DNA of 64,000 bases from Pseudorasbora parva (taxonomy: Eukaryota; Chordata; Actinopteri; Cypriniformes; Gobionidae), in contig NC_090180.1 of assembly GCF_024679245.1 (NCBI RefSeq), positions 8,142,007-8,206,006 on the forward strand, in the 5' to 3' direction. Below are positions 10,801 to 21,483 of this stretch, one piece after another (the first letter of the stretch is position 1; each line of letters starts with the position of its first letter). Position numbers and translations under genes: made by a program. Under the pieces are notes generated by a model. That model made no database searches and was not told the origin of the DNA. It worked only from the letters and a program-made list of their open reading frames with translations.

Positions 10801-13276
10801 AAGTTCTCACAACCTAAGTGAAATGTCTTCATATAAAGCGAATAATTATATAAATACATATAAGAAGATTTTAATTAAACCGCTCTACTCATATAGATTA
10901 CTTTTTATGAACTCTTTTTGCACTTTGTGATGCATCAGAGGTTTTGTTCTATTGACTCCCAGTGGATGGACAAAAACTATATTCATATTCCAGTTTTTTG
11001 GTTTTGTATAACATGAGGGTGAAAAATAGGTATTATTGCTTGTTCATAATTTATCGGTTAGCAAGTCTGCAACTTTCTTAACAGAAAATGTCTAAGGCAT
11101 TATGTGTTGAGTGATGTTCGTTAAACACTCAATGTGTGAGACCCAGGTCAATCTCCCCCATATATGAAAGAGTGTTCTAACACTTCTTCTCTTTTCTGAT
11201 TAATCCCAGCGCAGCACGACTCCTGTCACACCACAACCTCTCAAACACTCAAATTCACCAAGCCCAGAATAGACGCATACACACACTCTCTCTCTTTCTT
11301 TCTCTCTCTCAGCCCTGGCTTTTCTCCTGAGCTTTGGCAAATATCTACAAGACAAAAAGAGGCCAGCAGTCACTGTTTCCCTGTCAGATTGTATGAGGCT
11401 GTGACACAGAAAACAATGAATCGGTGACAGCTGTTTCTATGCTCTCTGTGACATAGCTGTTTACTGAGTGGAAGTGCTGTCACCTTTAATTGAGCTAATG
11501 ATATTGTGCAAAGAGAAATCAGTTTAAAAATAACATTTGCCTATTGCATCTCTTAGGCTTTTTTTGTTCACACATGCCAAGTAGCGAGAATATTGTTTGT
11601 AACCACATTAACAGACTTCAGTGAAGTTTTAAACTTTAACAATTATGTAGTGCAGCCCATTAGAGAGAAAAGTTTAAATTGTTAGCATCTACTACTGCTT
11701 TATGACTGGTCCATCATCCTTCGTTTACCACTTTTTTGAAGGCTGGCATTTTTATAGCGTAGTGCAGCCAGTTAACCGGGATGTTTTTTTGTTTTTTTTG
11801 TCTGGGTGATTTCAAAGCAGGTTTGGGTTGAATTAATTAAATGAAGAAACTGTGGAGCTATGTTAAACATTTTTGCAAAGCACTCTTTGTTAATGAAATT
11901 TGTGATATTGTGTGATATTACATCTAATTTATATGTGTTAGCCCTGATAGCTATTGGGTAAGAAGTAAAGTCCCTTTGGGGCTATTGTTTAACTTCTAAA
12001 CTGTTTGCGTCCCGGGTAGCAGAACCAGGTGGCACTATCATAAATTTGGTATAATTCCAAAGCCTAAACCCTCAAATTCATCCTGTAATGAAATTGGAAA
12101 TTGCTTTAACATTGAAACAGTACTTTAATTCCTGGCTGAGTTTTTGTGATAGCAACATTTATATTTGTACAAAAGAAAAAAAGAAAAACGTGCCTATGGC
12201 TACATTTCTGCAAATTTATATCACGTTGTTTCTTGCATGTTTCGCAACACTTTTCAAAATTTCCAGTGAGTGGCACTAAAAGGTTCATTCTCTATTGTGT
12301 TTGAAAATAACTTGAAAATTTTGTTTTGAACATTGGCGGCTTCACTTTTCTTCAGTGGAAGATCCATTATGGTCTATGATCAAAACACAGGGTAAGAAGA
12401 AGCTGAAACAAGAGACGCCATCACATATCATAAAACATTAGACAGAATGTCAATCAAAATGTTCCTGAATTAAATGTTTACCCAAGAATAGCAAAAGGAC
12501 TGAAGCTTTGGAGGCGTTGAAGGACTCTATCTACTCCATCTATAGTTAGATCATCATTCGGAATCCCATCTGGACAAAATCTTTGACAACAAAAAAATAA
12601 ATTCCTTTAAAATGTTGCCTTTTTTAATGAAAAAAATGATGCATGAAGCTTTAATAAAATGTTTTTAAAAAGTATTAAAGTACAGTTAAAGGTAAATTTC
12701 AAGTAAAATGAATACCTTAATAGGAAAATAGCAGTATACTTAAAGGAGGAGGGTACAATGTCATCAATAAGTGAAAGCAATGTGTGTTACTATGGTAATC
12801 CAGGTCGAATGTTCAATGAAAAAGTCATCCCTTACCTCCCAAAAACGCAAACACAGTTCTCAAGAACAACTCAAAAGCACGAGTATGACAGTCAAACTAA
12901 TGAACATATTACAATTGTGACCAGATTAGAGCATTATATCAATTACTAAAAGAGAAACCAAAGCCAGCATATATTAGTTCTGTAAAACAAAACAAAAGAA
13001 GTGTCATTTGCCTATCGAGAGAAGAAATAAAGAAACCTCAGCATCCGATTGCAGGCCTTCCTGCTCCTTTATTGATTTTATAGTATGTCTGAAAGCTAAA
13101 TGCTCGTTTTCACTGGAAGTTCGGCAGCTGCCATACAGAAAGTTTACAGAAACACTGAGATAAATAGTCGTTGCTATGGAAAATGATACTCAGTCGATTT
13201 TAGTCACATTGATATAAACTGGCATGTTGCACCATAAGCACATAATGGATAAATCATTTAAATCAGCGAATCTGTC
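7805..13276. other. 5.5 kb of non-coding sequence
   Basis: No gene is recognised. Items seen: a (TG)n run at about 8157-8182, T-runs near 10040-10059 and 10628-10653, a (CT)n-rich stretch at 11281-11312, and near 12335-12365 a short inverted match (TTCTTCAGTGGAAG, GGCGGCTTCACTTTTCTTC) to the interspersed repeat at 13277. Short open frames at 8024-8327, 8522-8792, 9162-9383 and 12758-12949 carry no recognisable motif. Much of 8.3-10.3 kb looks single-copy. Confidence 0.5.
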
Positions 13277-13780
13277 CCATAGGCTGTAAAAAAATATGGA
13301 TGGCGTGTCTTCACTACCTTCCAATGAAGAAAAGTGAAGCCGCCAACATCCGAATATGGAAGTGACATCTTGCAGATTTGGGACAGAGTCTGCGCAGTAG
13401 AGAGCAGGAGGTAGAGCATTGGTATCAAAAGCCCGCCCACGCTCTCACAAATGCAGAAATGTAGAAATTAAAGCTAAAGTTACAATCTCCTCCCAGAAAT
13501 CCAGAAAAAAGTCAGTTGGTGCATCAGTGACTTCACTCAAAGAAACTGTCAGTCATACCCCCTGTTTTTATAGCATCAAATAAATAACTAAAACCACACT
13601 TTAAAAAAAAAATTAACACTTGAAAAGAAATCAGCATGATAAAAACTGCCTAAAATGACAGACACCGCCTTTGGGAAAATACAATTTTGAAGTGTAATTT
13701 GATGGAGGGGCACCTGGGGGCAACCACCAAGCAACTGGGGGCGATCGAGACGCGTTTGCTTCAGTTTCTGTCCACATTGT
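13277..13780 (+). repeat. Interspersed repeat G copy 1
   Basis: It starts CCATAGGCTGTAAAAAAATA and parallels the copy at 28091-28592 throughout: AAATGTAGAAATTAAAGCTA, CAATCTCCTCCCA, CCCTGTTTTTATAGCATCAA and CTGGGGGCGATCGAG appear in the same order. It has no coding capacity. The start resembles, in inverse, the end of the element at 49240-49735 (CCATATTTTTTTACA), suggesting related termini. Probably a non-autonomous DNA element, class unknown. Confidence 0.75.
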
Positions 13781-14519
13781 ACTTAAATGGATACTAAATT
13801 CTATTTCTGACAAACTGGATCTGCACTCTTGAATAAAAAGACAAGCATTTGGAACGTTCATATTGATGTATCGACTAAAAGGACAAAACATTTTTTAAAT
13901 GGAACCGGTGGTGTGTTGAACATGTTTGTATGATGCAAGAGTTGCAAGAATGGCAGTGGAGAAGGCCATTCTTTGTGTTCTTTTTGAAGAATTTTTGGAG
14001 CCTGATGAAATCGATATAAATATGTGTTTAATACTGCAAAAAACATTCAATGTTACAGTCACTACTCTTGAGGTCCAGAATTAAAAAGAACATCCTAATC
14101 GTGGGAAGTGATTTGTGGAAACTGTGGTTTCCTTTTAGCCAGTCACTCTCAGTGTTAAGCCAGTGACTGATGGAATGGGGGTTTCACTTAGCCAATGGCA
14201 AAACAATACAATAGGTCTGCAGAATTTACATAGTCTAACTATCTTGGTTCCCACTGAAGGAACATGACCATAGCAATGTTGCGATCGAGACTACATGACC
14301 TTCGCCTAGGAAGTAGAGCCTCTCTGCCACACCCCAATCTATCCCTTCTGTGAGAGGGGATACTTTGGCTGGTGACCAAAGTATGATCTGAGGGATATGG
14401 TGTGGAACAATCCGACGAATCTACCTCTGTCCACACACCCCTCTATCACTGATTCATCTTGTGGTGGGCCCAACGACTCAATCAGAACCCCCGGTGGATG
14501 ATACTATGTCGATCAACGC

Positions 14520-15290
14520 ATCACAAGGTGGGATGATTCATCCAGGGATGAGGATTTGGCTGTGCTGCCTCCCTCAAGTGTCCCAGCATTGCTCAAGTCT
14601 GATCCAGAATGGATGGCTATGCTTTCCTGGGCAGCTAAGAGAATCAGGCTTGAGTGGAACTGCCATGTCCTGAGTGCTCATGACTTGACGGTTGGTTCTT
14701 CCCACCTCCAGTTCCATTCTTCCCAGAAGTGCATGAGGTGTTTTCGTAAAATGTGTATGTTCCTGTTAACTTTCCGCGATCGCTCCACCCTCACTGCTCT
14801 TGATGGCACCGCGGCCAAAGGGTGCACTGGGGTCCCCCGATGGAATATTCTGTATTGATGCAGTTATGCCCTCAGAGTGGTTCCACCTGGCATGGTGACC
14901 CAAAGCACCCGTCCAAGGCCTGTAGGTTTTCGTCTACTCTGGTGGCGACGATCTATAGAGCTGCATGCTTAACCAAACTTAACTGAAAGTTACTGCACGC
15001 TCTCAGTCAGATGATGTCCACTTGTGTGGTCCAGGAACACCATTTAGGGCTCAACCTGATAAGGGGGAGGCTGAGCAGCCCTATCTCTCAGGCTGGGCTC
15101 TTCGGCAGGACAGTCGAGGACTTCGCCCAACAGTTAATTGTTGCAGCCCAACAGGTATTTAAACATTATGCCCTTGTGGCCAGCTGCTACCTCCACCCAG
15201 CCACTGGCTCAGATGCCTCAGACTGCTCCCCGTCGAGGGTGCCCGCATGTGGCTCCCAACTAGCCCAGGCAACAGCCTTCACCAGGGCTA
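14520..15290 (+). pseudogene. DIRS-like gag remnant
   Basis: From about 14543 one frame reads SRDEDLAVLPPSSVPALLKS followed by DPEWMAMLSWAAKRIRLEWN, a block I recognise from fish DIRS gag-like proteins. After a frame change come PVPFFPEVHE, a degraded LDGTAAKG segment, MQLCPQSGSTW, and later STCVVQEHHLGLNL with SQAGLFGRTVEDFAQQ at about 15014-15140. Several frameshifts and stops separate these pieces, so no product can be made. The structural protein would package the element's RNA. Assignment rests on recognised motif order, not on a search. Confidence 0.7.
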
Positions 15291-15378
15291 GGGCGCGGAG
15301 GAGGTTGCAAGAAGGTGGCCCAATGGCAGGAGTGTGGCTTCCTCTTGGGCTCTAGCGCATGGCACCTTACTAACAGTT

Positions 15379-15483
15379 ATCTGCAGAGCTGCAGGCTGGG
15401 CGACACCTAACACTTTCACAAGATTCTACAATCTCTGTGTAGAGCCAGTGTCCTCTTGTGTACTCACACCCAGTGGCCACTAA
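15379..15483 (+). pseudogene. C-terminal fragment of a DIRS tyrosine recombinase
   Basis: The frame reads ICRAAGWATPNTFTRFYNLC and ends at TAA (15481-15483). The WAT.NTF.RFYNL pattern matches the C-terminal end of DIRS-type tyrosine recombinases. The Tyr codon at 15427-15429 would be the nucleophile that attacks DNA to integrate the circular cDNA. The upstream catalytic Arg-His-Arg region is gone, so this is a dead tail directly downstream of the gag remnant. Confidence 0.65.
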
Positions 15484-15895
15484 GGGATACCTCAGAGTGT
15501 TGCTCGGGTCACATGTGTACTCCTAAGTCCTCCTTGTGGGCAGATATTGTGTTAAATATTTCTATGTGGTATATGCTTCCCAGTGTGCCTTGGTATTTGG
15601 CATTGAGCCTAGCCCTTCGTTCATGCTAATCTCACTGGCCGGGAGCTCAGGTCAGCGCAGGATGCTGGAAGACAGTCGTTGAGGCGAGATTAGATTGGGA
15701 CCCCTGACGTAACGTGGAGTGACTAACTGAAAGGGAATGTCTCAGTTTCGTATGTAACCCTCGTTCCCTGAAGGAGATGTTATGTCCCCATACCACAACT
15801 GCTGCACTGCTGGTACAGCTGGGGCACTCAGCCTCGTCTCCTCAGCAGGTAACATAATGGAATATTGCATGTACAGCTCTTTATACAGGTCCTTC

Positions 15896-17460
15896 TAAAA
15901 AAAAATTGCATATTGAGATAAAGTTAATTATTTTCCATAATATAATGATAAAAATTTAACTTTCATATATTTTAGATTCATTGCACACCAACTGAAATAT
16001 TTCAGGTCTTTTATGGTTTTAATACTGATGATTTTGGCATACAGCTCATGAAAACCCAAAATTCCTGTCTCAAAAAATTAGCATATCATGAAAAGGTTCT
16101 CTAAGTGAGATATTAACCTAATCATCTGAATCAACTAATTAACTCTAAACACCTGCAAAAGATTCATGAGGCTTTTAAAAAACTCCCAGCCTGGTTCATT
16201 ACTCAAAACCGCAATCATGGGTAAGACTGCCGAACCGACCCTGTACAGAAGGCCACCATTGACACCCTCAAGAAAGAGGGTAAGACACAGAAAGAAATTT
16301 CTGAACGAATAGGCTGTTCCCAGAGTGCTGTATCAAGGCACCTCATTGGGAAGTCTGTGGAAAGGAAAAAGTGTGGCAAAAAACGCTTCACAATGAGAAG
16401 AGGTGACCGGACCCTGTGGAAGATTATGGACAAGGACCGATTCCAGACCTTGGGGGACCTGTGGAAGCAGTGGACTGAGTCTGGAAAAGAAACATCCTGA
16501 GCCACCGTGCACAGGCGTGTGCAGGAAATGGGCTACAGGGGCCGCATTCCCCAGGTCAAGCCACTTTTGAACCAGAAAAAGCGGCAGAAGCGCCTAACCT
16601 GGGCTACAGAGAAGCAGCACTGGACTGTTGCTCAAATTTTGCATGTCATTCGGAAATCAAGGTGCCAGAGTCTGGAGGAAGACTGGAGAGAAGGAAATGC
16701 CAAAATGCCTGAAGTCCAGTGTCAAGTACCCACAGTCAGTGATGGTCTGGGGTGCCATGTCAGCTGCTGGTGTTGGTCCACTGTGTTTTATCAAGGGCAG
16801 GGTCAATGCAGCTAGCTATCAGGAGATTTTGGAGCACTTCATGCTTCCATCTGCTGAAAAGCTTTATGGAGATGAAGATTTCGTTTTTCACCACGACCTG
16901 CCACCTGCTCACAGTGCCAAAACCACTGGTAAAAGGTTTACTGACCATGGTATTATTGTGCTCAATTGGCCTGCCAACTCTCCTGACCTGAACCCCATAG
17001 AGAATCTGTGGGATATTGTGAAGAGAAAGTGGAGAGATGCAAGACCCAACACTCTGGATGAGCTTAAGGCCGCTATCGAAGCCTCCTGGGCCTCCATAAC
17101 ACCTCAGCAGTGCCACAGGCTGATCGCCTCATGCCACATCGCAGTGAAGCAGTCATTTCTGCAAAAGGATTCCCGACCAAGTATTGAGTGAATAACTGAA
17201 CATAATTATTTGAAGGTTGACTTTTTTTGTATTAACAAAACTTTTCTTTTATTGGTCGGATGAAATATGCTAATTTTTAAGATAGGAATTTTGGGTTTTC
17301 ATGAGCTGTATGCCAAAATCATCAGTATTAAAAAAATAAAAGACCTGAAATATTTCAGTTGGTGTGCAATGAATCTAAAATATATGAAAGTTTAATTTTT
17401 ATCATTACATTATGGAAAATAAGGAACTTTCGCAATATGCAATTTTTTGAGAAGGACCTT
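15896..17460 (+). mobile_element. Tc1-B, full-length Tc1-like transposon (1565 bp)
   Basis: The left end CAGGTCCTTCTAAAAAAAAA pairs with the right end, which reads AAGGTCCTTCTCAAAAAATT in reverse complement. TA dinucleotides flank both ends (15894-15895 and 17461-17462), the standard Tc1/mariner target duplication. Inner inverted repeats (ATTTCAGGTCTTTTATGG at 15999 and ATAAAAGACCTGAAATATTT near 17335) give the long IR/DR arrangement. It inserted into the DIRS remnant, so it is younger. It encodes one broken transposase. Confidence 0.95.
16217..17191 (+). pseudogene. Tc1-B transposase, inactivated
   Basis: Tc1-type transposase, a DDE enzyme with two helix-turn-helix domains at the N-terminus. 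It starts at ATG 16217 (MGKTAE). After about nine codons the reading shifts frame and continues in frame 1 with KEGKTQKEISERIGCSQSAV (DNA-binding HTH). A TGA at 16498-16500 breaks the chain before ATVHRRVQEMGY. About 30 nt are missing near 16635-16645, where the first catalytic Asp (FSDE region) is expected, and reading returns to frame 2. The second Asp (HHDLPPAHSAK, about 16891) and the Glu (SPDLNPIENLWD, about 16981) are intact. The C-terminus is shifted after HRLIAS. About 325 codons against a usual 340. Non-functional. Confidence 0.9.
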
Positions 17461-17640
17461 TATATGTGTGGGTATGTATATGTGTATGTGCATATATAAG
17501 GGTATAGATATGTATGGATGTATGTATGTATATATATATGGAAATGTGTAAATGCGTATGTATGTAGATGTGTATATGTGTATGCGTAGATGTAGATGTA
17601 GGTGTAGGCATATGTATGTTATTTAAAGTAAAGGTTTTTT
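17461..17640. repeat. Degenerate TATG/GTAGAT microsatellite
   Basis: A purine-pyrimidine low-complexity tract of TATGTATG, GTGTATATG and GTAGATGTAG units directly follows the Tc1-B right end. A short (AATA)n run lies downstream at about 17785-17806. Confidence 0.85.
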
Positions 17641-17999
17641 TTTCATTTTTAGTACATGAGATAGAAGCATGTTTGTACAGGAAAGTAAGATACTTTATTT
17701 TTCTATTCTTCTATTTTTCATCTTTATTTTTCTTTTTTAAATGTTTGAACATTATTGTATTTTTATCATTCTCTCATGTTCGAAAATAAATAAATAAATA
17801 AATATACCCACGAGGTGGGGCGAGCTACGCTATGCAAATTCAAAAGAGCAATGGCATTGTTTTGCCATTGGCTCATTTTGTAGAACTCAAATGTGTTAGG
17901 CTTCTAAGCGAAAACCCCCATTCCATCAGTTACTGACGTAACGTCTTCTTTCCTCCTTCAGGAAACAAAGGTTGCATACAAAAAAGAGACGTTCCTAAT

Positions 18000-20949
18000 T
18001 ATTGTGATCCAACATTTGCCTCGCATTTCAGGATAAAAAGACAAACATTTCAGGTGAAGGATAATCCACTTCTTACATCAGAGACGGTGTTATGATCTAT
18101 ATGAGAGTATAAATTTATTGTAAGTATTAGGCTCATTATTATTGCTGATGACTGTTAATGTGCTATGATATCGATTTACCATTATATAATCAAAGGAGTA
18201 TAGAAAAGTTTACGAAAGTGTCACTATACAATACAATAGCAAAATATATAAAAATATGTAGTATTTTTATTTTACATTAATCCGTGTCTCTTTAATACGG
18301 TGTGGTTTATATACATGTTGCTGCTGATTGGGCTGACATTTTTTACACACCCACCAAACAAGAGACAATGTATCTCAAACCCTGTTGCACACCGTTTCTA
18401 GACAACATGTCATTCAACCCGGAAACCATAGCAAAACTTTGCGCAACGGTTTTAGCTTGAACGTTCGCCAGTTCTTTTGGGTTCTTAAATGTGAGCGCCT
18501 TTTACAGCTGTGCTACATTTCCCCAGTATCAGCACTGGAACCATTTCACCATTTGTATCACTCTGATGTAGCGACTGCCAAGGTAGAGGTAAAGACGAAA
18601 AGGGATACAGCTACGGCCGCTAGGCATGCACACATCAATATTGTGTCATTTAATTACTGTATTTGCATTACTGTAAGGGTAAGTTTAGGTTTGGGGTAGG
18701 TGTAGGTGTAGACGTTAATAAAACTAAATCTGGTAAGTAGCAAATGTATTTATTTTATCGTGAGATTTTGCCTCAATTCCAGTTTTATTCATGTTGTATA
18801 AACGCAATATCACACTCATAGCTGTGCGATATGCCTGTATATCAGCATGTGATTACCTGTGGCCTCGTACCTAAGGCCGAATCACAGCTGTGCTGATATA
18901 CAGTCATATATATGCGATATGAATTTTTATTATATAAAAGTGAATAATAAAAGCAGTCGAATATGAATTGTACGTTAAATACCTAGCCATATGATAACTT
19001 TGCCTTTATTCACTGAAAATCTTTCTGATGTAGCTCTCAAATTAAAAAAGCAATAATGATGAACACATGAAAACCAAAAGCATTAGATGTTGATGTGATG
19101 TTTCTGTAGTCCATTTCAGAGCAGAAGGAAACATTTTTACTCTAGAAACATTTCAGTCTGTTGCTCATGTAAAATAGTTCAGAAGATTTATAGTGCATTA
19201 ATCAAATGCACCACTCTTATGATGTTTTTTTTTGGGGGGGGGGGGGATATTTTGTAGCTTAAAGTTGCAGTGTGTGGTATTTATGAGGATCTTTTGACAG
19301 AAATGCAATATAATGCACATAACTATGTTTTAAATGGTGTATAAAGATCTTAAATAATGTACCATTATTTTTTTATTACCTTAGAATGAGCCATTTCTAT
19401 CTACATATACCTCAGGTCCCCTTGAAATCGCTATTTTTGTGCCGTCATGTTTCTACAGTAGCCCTAAATGGACAAACTTCTCTACAGAAAGTCCCTTTCT
19501 ACTTTCTCTTTTCTGACAACATTTTTGTCCTGGGTCAGCCTCTTGTAGCTTCTCGATGTACTTCGAAAGAGAGGGGTGAGCGGCGGGTGATTGCAATTCA
19601 CAATCTCACCGTTAGATGCTGCTAACATTAACACACTGCGCCTTTAACAGTCCTCCATTCATTTTCATTACATGGCCTGTACATTCTTCTGTGTTCCACA
19701 GAAGAGATGTAATTTTTAAATTAAGTATTCCATTAAAAATGTTGGGCAAGAATTTGCAACGCATGGTAAGATTCATCATTTCACCTCCAGCTCACCCAAC
19801 GCTGACCTTTGGCTTTCAGAATCTACATATGCTGCTCATCAGCTTGGTAAATTAATGCATAATTAATTCTGGATACTAGGAAATGTGACTGCATTGCAAT
19901 CCAGTGCTGGTCATAGAGCAAGTCTAACCGTCTAAGCTTGGCCTGGGTTGGGTCAGCGTGAAATGACGAAGGAAGAGAGAGAGGGAGGGAGCAAGCCCAC
20001 TGCTCTCATTACTCATCACACTGAGTTTACGAGCATGGCAGTGTGCTGAGGTGATGCTGTGTATTTTACCCTGAGCAGTGCTGCCTTGGCAGAAGGAAAT
20101 GTGATTTATGACTGTATACTTGGGACTGTGTACTGTATATTAAAGTGACTGTGTATGTGTAGTGAACGTGAGCATGTGAAAGGCGACATCAACTGCACAT
20201 CATATTTTGATGCTATTAAATTGTTAACCTTTAGATTACAATTCACATCTGTTCTGTTAAAGTAAGTGTATGAAACTGTGAAACATTTAATTTCTGCCTT
20301 AGGTCATTCGTATTTTTTGAAACTGATTTAAATAAACTGAGAGAATTAATAAAAAAGTATTGAAAAAATGTGCATGCATAACCTTTGGTTTTTGCCTGCG
20401 GCACATCTACATAATGACTGAACTTTTGGCCTAATCGAACTTCCAACTTGGATATTAATTATGTACAAATTTCCTCCAGATTCAATCTTTTACCTCTTTA
20501 AATATATATTTTTTAAAACATATCATGCGTCATGGTGTGTCTACACTGGTGCAGAGTAGACAGAGCAAACTGGGCATTTTCAATTAATTCCTATGGGAAC
20601 CAGCTAGAAATTGTGGGATTGACAGCAAATTGGTAAAACCGTGAACGTGTCCGAGAGCACTAAAAGCTCAACTTTAAGTAAATGTCAAGCTAAAAACACC
20701 AAGCGGCAGCCAATCGTTGTAAGGCGTGGGTAGTATCATCGTGATTGTGTAGGATTTAGTGCAAAAATCATATTGGGCGCTTTGCAGTTGTTACATATTG
20801 CACTTTTATTTACTCTGGCCTTTCGTTAATAAAGCTTGCATCTTGACTGTAAAGGCCGGTTCACACTATAAGTTACACTTACCCTGTATCTACACGGATA
20901 ATTATCCCTTAATTAAAAAATACTTTCAGTATAAATTTTCTTATGGATA
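18000..20949. other. Non-coding sequence with an imperfect hairpin
   Basis: At 18835-18903 an imperfect hairpin has perfect outer 13-bp arms (CTGTATATCAGCA and its inverse) and inner pairs (TGTGATT/AATCACA, GGCCT/AGGCC), probably a short MITE. At 19225-19246 a T9 run abuts a G13 run. Open frames at 18385-18699, 19386-19855 and 20243-20446 show no known motif. The remainder is not recognised. Confidence 0.5.
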
Positions 20950-21483
20950 CTAGCCTAGAAATCTAGACGCACCCTGGCAGCAGCAAATCTAATCTGCTGC
21001 GAGTGTCGTCTAGCAACTCTCCATACACTTCTGAGCTGTAAAAAACAAACTCTGGTGGGGCCAATCACATCGTGTATAGAGTCGGTGGGCGGGGCTTAAA
21101 ATAATGACGGCAGAGTTGCGCTTGCGTGCTACTAGTAAACACAGAAGCTGGCGAACGGCGGTCTTTCGAATCAGCTTTGACCGCGACTCTGGAAGACTTG
21201 GAGTTAAACCTTTCTCTGAGAAAAGAACAAAGAACGGCACTGAAGTCATTCTTAAGAAGGGAAGATGTGTTCGGAGTTTTGCCGACCGGATACGACGAAT
21301 GTTTAATCTATCAACAAGCTCTGTTTCACCTTCATTGCTCTGGTTGGTTGCAGCGCTATCCTATCGCGTGCAGAGGGAGTTTAAAAGACAACCGTTTATC
21401 CCGCCACTCAGATTGAGCCCTGAGCCCCAATGGTGAGTTTCTCAGACCAAACATCTTGATGTGGGTCTGGATTGTCAGGCTAG
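20950..21483 (+). mobile_element. RecQ-fragment MITE copy 1 (534 bp)
   Basis: The left end CTAGCCTAGAAATCTAGACG and the right end, in reverse complement CTAGCCTGACAATCCAGACC, form imperfect terminal inverted repeats of about 23 bp. The interior carries a RecQ-helicase-like coding fragment (see next entry). A related copy lies inverted at 23896-24404. ATA occurs on both sides (20947-20949 and 21484-21486), possibly a 3-bp duplication, but short enough to be chance. No transposase is encoded. Confidence 0.75.
21162..21314 (+). pseudogene. Captured RecQ-family helicase fragment in MITE copy 1
   Basis: The frame reads SFESALTATLEDLELNLSLR, then KEQRTALKSFLRREDVFGVL and PTGYDECLIYQ. This matches the first part of RecQ-family DNA helicases: the segment before motif I (L-x-x-EQ) followed by the ATP-binding Walker A loop. 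In active enzymes the loop ends in GKS/T and the Lys contacts ATP phosphates. Here it reads TGYDEC, so the Lys is lost. The homology ends at LIYQ, with no later helicase motifs. It is a roughly 50-codon piece that cannot be a helicase; whether it has a role in the MITE is unknown. Confidence 0.7.

Larger units (their letters stand above)
14130..17990 (+). mobile_element. DIRS-like retrotransposon remnant, split by a Tc1 element
   Basis: Three hallmarks are visible. First, inverted terminal sequences: GACTGATGGAATGGGGGTTT and GCCAATGGCAAAACAAT at 14159-14212 recur inverted at 17851-17940. Second, an internal region complementary to the right end: TATGTAACCCTCGTTCCCTG plus AAGGAGATGTTATGTC at 15751-15786 against ACGTAACGTCTTC...CCTTCAGGAAAC...GGTTGCATAC at 17936-17980. 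Third, decayed gag and the very C-terminus of a tyrosine recombinase. Reverse transcriptase, RNase H and most of the recombinase are deleted between about 15290 and 15379. A full-length Tc1 element (15896-17460) sits in the right part. Exact outer boundaries are uncertain because DIRS elements leave no target duplication. Confidence 0.75.

Noticed and set aside
15011..15355. 114-codon open frame as an intact small gene
   Set aside because: Only its first ~45 residues match DIRS gag (STCVVQEHHLGLNL to FAQQ); it is a frame segment of the broken gag, not a separate gene.
21104..21436. 110-codon plus-strand frame overlapping the RecQ fragment
   Set aside because: It is a shadow in another frame; the helicase homology is in the frame beginning near 21126.
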